Made by a program: the position numbers and the translations under genes
Source: Ceratotherium simum simum
Taxonomy: Eukaryota > Chordata > Mammalia > Perissodactyla > Rhinocerotidae
Length of the DNA stretch: 64,000 bases
Assembly: GCF_000283155.1 (NCBI RefSeq)
Contig: NW_004454224.1
Span: 11,135,734-11,199,733 of the forward strand
Direction: 5' to 3'
Shown: positions 57,620 through 64,000 of the stretch, in pieces
Layout: each line of letters starts with the position of its first letter
Position numbering within the stretch: position 1 is the stretch's first letter
Notes under the pieces: model-generated
The model's database searches: none
Seen by the model: the letters and a program-made list of their open reading frames with translations, nothing else
What the model was told of the DNA's origin: nothing

Positions 57620-58082
57620 GAGCTGAATCGTGTTCCTCAAACAGAAACGTAGAAGCCTCAACGCCCAGGACCTCCGAATGTGACCTTAGCTGGAAATAGG
57701 GTCTTTGCAGAGGTAATCAGTGAAAATGAGGTCACTAGGGTGGGCCCCAATCCAATATGCTTGGTGTCCTTATAAAAAGGGAAAATCTGGACACAGAGAC
57801 AGACACACAGAGAGAAGATGATGTGAAGACACAGGAAGAAGACGGCCGTGTGCCTGAAGAGATGCATCTAGAAGTCAAGAAAAGCCAAGGATTGCTGGAA
57901 AACACCAGAAGCTAGAAGAGACAAGGAATGATCCTCCCCTAGCGCCGTCAGAGGGACCGTGGCCCTGCCAACACCTTGATTTTCGACTTCCGGCATCCAG
58001 AACTGAGAGACAATAAATCTCTGTCGTTGTAAGCCACACCGTTTTTGGTACTTTGTTATGGCAGCCCTAGGAAACTAACAGA
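57620..58082 (+). mobile_element. Solo LTR of ERVL-MaLR (MLT1/MST-like), sense
   Basis: GAATGTGACCTTAGCTGGAA, TAGGGTCTTTGCAGAGGTAA, GGTGTCCTTATAAAAAGG, CAATAAATCTCTGTCGTTGT and TTTGTTATGGCAGCCCTAGG occur in LTR order, including its AATAAA. Same group as the copy at 10124. No viral genes are attached. Confidence 0.75.
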
Positions 58083-59084
58083 CTCAGGTTCCCCACAAAT
58101 GACCAGAACCTAGAGAGACCCAAAAACCAGGGGCCAGGGGAGCACAGGGTGGTAAGGATGTCCTCTACCCTCACCTGCTCATCCTGATGCAGACCACAGT
58201 AGGGGCCTTCAGAGCACAGAGCTATTTAGGACTGGGATCAACGTCCCTCTGGGCCAGGGAAGGCCGAGTGGGAGGCAGCAAACACAAGCACGTGAACGGT
58301 GCCAATGCCAGCATGTGGCTGCATGGAGAGCCGGCAGTCAGCAAGAAGACCTCCTGAAGAAAGACGCCGGGAACAAATCTTAAAGGGTGAAGTGAGGCCG
58401 GGAGGCAGGGAGTGAAGGTGCTCAGGGGAAGACCAAGCGCAGACACCTAGATTCCCGGTTCGGAGCTCGCATGCACGGCAAGGAACACAGACTGTACCCT
58501 CAACGTCAGCGGATGTGACCAAAGAAACCAGGCAGGGGAGAAGAGATCTGCAATTTAGAGGGACCACTCTGACCGTTCCGAGGAAGTTGGATTCGAGGAG
58601 GAAAAACTAGAGGTGGAAGATAAACAAGGAAGATGTTCTAATGTAGGCAAGATTTAATGAGAACTGGGTTAAGAAACACGCCCCAGGTAATATCACCAGC
58701 ACCTGGTAGATGAGGGTAACAGGTAAGGACAACTCTGGGCTCCTGTTTTAAGGGAAAGGGTGAACGGTGGTGACGCCAAGTTAGGGAACACAGAAGCGAA
58801 TGTCGGTAGAGACGAGTGAGCTCAATTCTGACCCTGATGAGCTTGAGTTAACCGCCAGCTATCCAGCTGGGGAGGGCACACAGGCAGCTGGACTGTGAGT
58901 CTAGTGTTGAGGGAGAGCTCTCAGCAGGAGAGGGAGATCTGGGAGTCATCCTCAGTCTGCTCAGGGGATGAGGGCAGGAGGGGCGGATGAGACGGCCAGA
59001 AACACCTACAGATCGAGATGAGCAGAGGGACATCCAGGGACCGGCCAGAGAGCTGAGGGTTCCGAGGAATGAACAATGTCTAAT

Positions 59085-59150
59085 CCACGGGATTCAGCAG
59101 CAGAGCTCTGATAAGGAATAAAACAACAGCCACGGGATTCAGCAGCAGAG
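59085..59150. repeat. 21-bp direct repeat, period 45
   Basis: CCACGGGATTCAGCAGCAGA plus G occurs at 59085-59105 and again at 59130-59150, in a region I cannot assign to a repeat family. Confidence 0.85.
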
Positions 59151-59334
59151 GGCTCCCTGGTGGCCTCGGTGGCGGCTCAGAGAGGGTGGAGGTAAAAGTG
59201 AGGGCAGGAGTGAGTGAGAGGTGAGGAAGTCTCTCCTGCAAACTCCCCAGAGTTTGGACAGGGACTTTCAGAACATTTAGGTAAGAAGAGGAGAAACGCA
59301 GGATGAGCTAAAGGGTACTGGGATCAAAGGACTC

Positions 59335-59568
59335 AGGGCCGGCCCCGTGGCTTAGCGGTTAAGTCCTAGGGTTCGCCAGTTCAGATCCTGGGCACGGACC
59401 TACTCACCACTCATCAAGCCATGCTGAGGCGGCGTCCCATATAGAAGAGCTACAACTCTACAACTGTGCTACACAACTATGTACTGAGGCTTTGGGGAGA
59501 AAAAAAGGAAAACAGTGGAAGACTGCAACAGATGTTGGCACAGGGCCAATCTTCCTCAAAAAAAAAAA
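59335..59568 (+). repeat. ERE SINE, mosaic and internally shortened
   Basis: The head runs GTGGCTTAGCGGTTAAGTCC, then skips the A-to-B box spacer to CTAGGGTTCGCCAGTTCAG. It mixes both tail types. Target duplication AAAGGACTC at 59326-59334 and 59569-59577. Confidence 0.88.
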
Positions 59569-61146
59569 AAAGGACTCTTTCTTCTTTTTTTTTTTAATGA
59601 AGCATTTGAAAACCACAGACAATACACCTAGCAATATGAGACCCAGGAATCCAGAATAAACTGATGTCACTACATTGATGTATTTGCTCCACATTTTATG
59701 GTAAGAACTAGGTCTGGTGAAACGTAGAAGATTGAACACAGGGGTTCATCTCTACGCCCTTCTAAAATCCCACTAAAACATCAGTGAAAGGATCTTTTTT
59801 TAAAGAGTACAAACCCAGAAGGAGAAAGAACGGGAAGGCCAACAACCGAAGATGAGAGCGATCAATAAAACTGGACGAGAGACAGCAAGTGGACGAGGGG
59901 CAATGACTGAGGGGTGGAGAATGCGCAGGGGATGCCACAGGCAAGAGACTTCGAGCGGCAGGCTCCTGGAAAGTTCAGAATGTAGTGGCTCAGGTGCCTC
60001 AGAAGGTGGGGCCGTAAACAGAGGCTGATTACAGTCTCAGGGAGTGATAGCCTGGACCTGTCCCCGCAGCACACACGGCCAAGGGACCCTCCCAACCCCA
60101 CTGGAACGACAGCAGCAGCAAACACCCTCGGCCAAGCCCTCTGCAGTCACTCGCTGAATCCTCCCAACCACCCCTGCGACGGCTTCACCTGCACACATGT
60201 CGAGAGCCGTGGTCACTGCGACTAGGGCAGGACAGATGGAGTCACGTGCCCAAGGCGCGCTGCTAGAAGTGTCAGAGCCGGTGCACCGGTCATGGGCATC
60301 CAGGGCCTGCTCCTACCACCGGGCGCCAGCACCTGTCAGAAGACAAGAGCCTAGGTCCCTGGAGAGGCTGCTCCTCAGCCATGAGGCCCAGCCCAGACAG
60401 AGCACAGGGGATCATGGACAGGTCTACCGACAGACAGGGAGACTGCAACCTCTCAGCTCCCACAAAGCGGTCCCCAGGCTGAGCGCCAGGCCACACCAAG
60501 GACTCCTCTCTAGGAAGTGACACTGAGTGGGCCTGCAGTCTCCTCTCCCGAGGGTGATGACAACCGGGCCACAAGCCCCAGGCTCTCCAGTCGGCTTTGC
60601 TGTCACCATCTTCAGTAGGAATAGACATCCCAAATCACCAGCTGTTTGAGGAAACTGCCAAAAAATTCACCAAAACAAACTGGGAATTAGAAAAAGGGAA
60701 CGCTGACGAGAAAAGTAATATAGAGAGCAGACACTTAGAAAAAACTATAATCAATCTCCTCAGAGAAGTAAGAGAAGCTATTGCCTGGAGAGGCGGCAGC
60801 TATTTTAAAAAGGCAAGGAGAAAGAGCTCTAGGAAATTAAAAATAGAGGTGCAGACATTTTTAAACATAATAAATAGAAGGATTAGACAGTCGAGGACAT
60901 CACCCAGAAAGCCTGACAGAAAGGCTGCCGTATGGCAAACAGGGAAAAGGTGAGAAAAGACGAGACCAAGTCCCGGGAGCCCGGCACCCAGCTCCCCAGA
61001 GTCCCAGTGCGGGTTGGGGGATCACCCACAAAGGCTTCCTGGAGCTGAAGGACGTGCACCTCAGGTTTCGAGGGCTCTCTGAGATCCCAGCACGACGCCC
61101 AAAGTCGCCCCTGGAAATGGGATCAGGTGGGATCCCACTAGCTTCC

Positions 61147-61600
61147 TGTATTAGTTTCCTGGAGCTACTAAAACAAACTACCCACGGACTCGGTGTCTTA
61201 AAACAACTGAAATGTATTCCCTTTTAGTTTTGGAGGCCAGAAATGCAGCATCAGTTTCCCCGGGCCCAAATCGAGGCGCTGGCAGGGCCACACTCCCTCC
61301 GGAGGCTCAGTCCTTCCTCGCCTCCTCTAGCTTCTGGCAGCTGCCAGAACGCCTCTGCTTGTGGCCGCGTCACACCAGGCTCTGCCTCTGTCATCACTTG
61401 GCCTTCTCCACAGTGTGTGTCTAACCTCCTGTCTCTCTTCTGAGGACACATGTGATGACATTTAGGGCTGCCCAGATAATCCAGGATCATCCCCTCATGT
61501 CAAGATGCTTATCTTCATCACATCTGCAAAAACCCTTTTTCCTATATACTTCAGGTGCTGGGGATGAGGGCTTGGTTAACTCAGGGGCCATCACTCAGGC
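61147..61600 (-). mobile_element. Solo LTR of ERVL-MaLR, antisense, diverged
   Basis: GTATTAGTTTCCTGGAGCTA, GGTGTCTTAAAACAACTGAA, GGCAGGGCCACACTCCCTCC and CACATCTGCAAAAACCC follow the antisense order seen at 10124-10581. The far end is eroded. Confidence 0.65.
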
Positions 61601-62190
61601 TACTACCCTCCCAAAGAGGAGAATGAGAAGAAGGTCACACAGCAGCCTTCAACAGTGACATGGAGCCAGAAGCTACTTCTGAGGGGATATGTTCTCCAAC
61701 CTAGAATTCTCTACCCAATTAGGCCATCAGTCGAGTGTGGGGGGCAAAGTAAAGACGTTTTGGACATGCCTGACCAAGGAAAGTTTACCACCCACATGCC
61801 ATTTGCCCGGGAAACTCCCGGGGACGGGCACTAACAAAACAGGGAGTAAATAAACCAAGACTGAGGAAGGCTCGGGAGCCAGGGCCTGGGGAGCCAGCAC
61901 AGAAGGAAGCAAGGGGAACTCTCAGGGTGATGGTGCAGGAGGCCTCAGCACGCCTGCCATCCAGCAGCCTAGAGAACCACCGCTCCAGACAACAGCAGAG
62001 GCCAGACAGCTACCAGCGGGGGGGCAGTCCCAAGCGTGGGGCTTAGGGGTGTTTAAACAAACAAACAGGCTAGATTACCTAATGTCTCTAAAAGAATGGA
62101 GAGGAGACGGCAATCTACAATTTGTCTGGGGATGAAGGGATGAGGCAAACAGTAACTCCGGAAACTGAGAAGTTATACAAGAAAGTGTTA

Positions 62191-62495
62191 GGGCTGGCCT
62201 GGTGGCTTGGCGGTTAAGTGCGCGCACTCCGCTACTGGCGGCCCGGGTTCAGATCCCGGGTGCGCACCGACGTACCGCTTCTCCGGCCATGCTGAGGCCG
62301 CGTCCCATATACAGCCACTAGAAGGATGTGCAACTATGACATACAACTATCTACTGGGGCTTTGGGGAAAAAAAGGAGGAGGATTGGCAATGGATGTTAG
62401 CTAAGAGCCGGTCTTCCTCAGCAAAAAAAAAAAAAAAAGAGGAGGATTAGCACAGATGTTAGCTCAGGGCTGATCTTTCTCACAAAAGAAAAGAA
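62191..62495 (+). repeat. ERE SINE, composite tail
   Basis: Carries the ACTAGAAGGATGTG tail and then the GATGTTAGC tail, like the copy at 4942. Target duplication AAGAAAGTGTTA at 62179-62190 and 62496-62507. Confidence 0.93.
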
Positions 62496-62569
62496 AAGAA
62501 AGTGTTACCATGTATACACTCGGCGCCTTCTCAAGTGTGAATGTTTACTTGATTTCATAAAGTAAAAAA

Positions 62570-63860
62570 CGAAAATGTACTTAAAAACAGTTACATAATC
62601 ATGCTGGGAGGAGGGAGGCAGGGAAAGTGGGTATACGTCTGGGGGCTGGGGGTAAAAGCAAGCTCCATCTCCCCGAGGATGAGGTCAGTCAATAGAGTCC
62701 ACGCCATGTGGAAACAGGAGGGAAGCAGCTATGAGTTAAACAGACGGAGCAAGCCGGAGAAGGCTTTGAGGTTCAGGTAAACGGCTGGCCTTGAACTGGA
62801 TGAAGAACACCTCCCTCCTCTGAGACCAAAGCGCCTAAATTTTCTGGGACAGTCCCAGTGTAAAATACCCCAGCGTCTGGCCACAGGCAGCTATGAGGAT
62901 GTAGCTGGGTGGGACCCCGGCATCACCCAACACTGACTCAGCCCGGGGCTGAAATGACCAGTAGCTTCTGCCCTCTGGCTCTCTACGCTGAGACACCTAG
63001 ACATCACCTTCTGGGCAGCACAGCCGGAAAGGCAGCAGCCCAAGAAGATAAATGTGCCGACGGCAGGGCTTCCTGTTCACAAACTCCCTGTGAGCCACAG
63101 CTGCTCCAAGAAGCAGGAATAATGAGTTCAAGCTGCATCAGAGATGACTGAGATTCAACTTGAAAAAGAATGTCTGGCCAGTCAGGTCAGCAGAAGATAC
63201 AGATTAGAAAAAGCAGTGGCATTTCCCTCTGAGGGAGTTTAAAAAAAATTTAGACAGTTTTCTGAATGAGTTGGTTTAGGTTAAGTGATTCTTCTGGAAT
63301 AGCAAAACAGTGATTGGGTGAAATTTCTTAAATTTCTGTTGTGATTATGTATCCTTGCAGAATGGGAAGCAAAGCAGTTTTCAACCTGTATTTTGGCATG
63401 TTCCTATAAAATACTGTTTTAATATTCTTTCTTTAGAGAAAAAAAGCAAAAATTAGACACGTTTGGAGTTCAGATACTAAGTATATTTTACTTTAAAATA
63501 TACCATGGATCAGAGATCTGCAGCTCTCAGCACATCCTGGCCAGAGAAATGTGAGCTGCAAGACCAATTACTTCAGTCTCCTCCTGGGCTCCTGACTCTT
63601 CTCAACCAAGATAAAGCTACTGAGCCAAGGACTGCCAGATTTAGCAAATTAAAATGCAAACTGTTCAGTTACAATTTGAATTTCAGATAAACCACAATTT
63701 TTTTTAATGTATAAGTATATCCCCTGCAATATTTGGGGTATACTTACACTACAAAATTATTTGTTGTTTATCTGAAATTTAAATTTAACCAGGCATCCTG
63801 TATTTTATGTGGCAACCCCACTTTGCCCAGACTGGGCCTCAGGAGAAAAGAAACATGTGA
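62570..63860. other. PC leader intron, no feature recognised
   Basis: Mixed, partly AT-rich intron. No gene, and no repeat that I can name with confidence. Confidence 0.4.
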
Positions 63861-63863
63861 AGA

Positions 63864-64000
63864 GGGCCGGCCCCATGGCGTAGCAGTTAAGTGTGTGTGC
63901 TCCACTGCTGGCGGCCTGGGTTCGGATCCTGGGCGCGCACCAATGCACTGTCAAGCCATGTGGTGGCAGCATCCCATATAAAAAGTGGAAGAAGATGGGC
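63864..64000 (+). repeat. ERE SINE, cut by window end
   Basis: Head GGGCCGGCCCCATGGCGTAG and B-box GGGTTCGGATCCTGGG, continuing into CATATAAAAAGTGGAAGAAG at the window edge. Confidence 0.92.

Larger units (their letters stand above)
59600..62570 (+). mobile_element. Old L1 5' region and ORF1-like remnant, interrupted
   Basis: Pieces at 59760-60060, 60630-60960 and 61620-62190 read like the 5' UTR, ORF1 zone and linker of an old L1 (for example AACTATAATCAATCTCCTCA near 60742 and CCAACCTAGAATTCTCTACC near 61697). The 118-codon frame at 60597-60953 comes from it. Interrupted by a MIR-like stretch near 60100-60300, a MaLR LTR and an ERE. Confidence 0.5.
46324..64000 (-). other. PC: PC leader-side intron region
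   Basis: Because the PC ATG is the first base of its exon, this stretch is intron upstream of it and may hide non-coding leader exons. I could not identify one. It holds L1 fragments, MIRs, a MaLR LTR pair and at least six EREs, listed separately. No convincing protein-coding gene is seen on either strand. Confidence 0.6.

Noticed and set aside
60597..60953. 118-codon Lys/Arg-rich frame
   Set aside because: Its text resembles the ORF1 zone of old L1, with L1 remnants on both sides, so it is a repeat fossil.
46324..64000. A non-coding leader exon of PC
   Set aside because: One probably exists here or beyond, but leader exons lack coding signal and I could not single one out by eye.

Overview
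The window is mammalian nuclear DNA, most likely from a perissodactyl (horse or a relative). Two things show this. The gene order TOP6BL, RCE1, PC with LRFN4 nested inside PC is the one I know from human 11q13.2. The window also carries about 15 copies of the tRNA-Ser-like ERE SINE, which is typical of equids and their relatives, with clear target-site duplications. I found no prokaryotic or phage feature, no CRISPR array and no complete unknown gene.

Layout. Positions 1-17583 (+) hold the 3' part of TOP6BL (C11orf80), which encodes the B-like subunit of the meiotic DNA-break machinery. Four exons are visible in introns full of L1, L2, MIR, MaLR LTR and ERE repeats. Positions 17812-20538 (+) hold the complete RCE1 gene in 8 coding exons (329 codons), starting about 160 bp after the TOP6BL poly(A) signal inside one CpG-rich block. 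After a gap of about 1.8 kb comes PC (pyruvate carboxylase) on the minus strand. Its poly(A) signal is at 22834-22839, its stop codon is at 23197 and its ATG is at 46323. All 20 coding exons could be placed, and they sum to exactly 1178 codons with consistent splice phases and every known active-site residue present. LRFN4 (+, 31928-34462, 2 coding exons, 636 codons) lies with its CpG island inside the 10-kb PC intron 27803-37802. From 46324 to 64000 the sequence is the leader-side intron(s) of PC on the minus strand, with old L1, MIR, MaLR and ERE copies. I could not define a leader exon there.

The four genes do unrelated jobs: meiotic break formation, CAAX protein processing in the ER, mitochondrial anaplerosis, and synaptic adhesion. 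They form a conserved neighbourhood, not a pathway. The points most worth a second look are structural: a perfect 30-bp palindrome in a PC intron, an unusually weak PC splice donor (GTCCGG), a 20-G run in the RCE1 3' UTR, an L1-within-L1 insertion, and SINEs that combine two ERE tail types. I did not find a convincing undescribed biological system.
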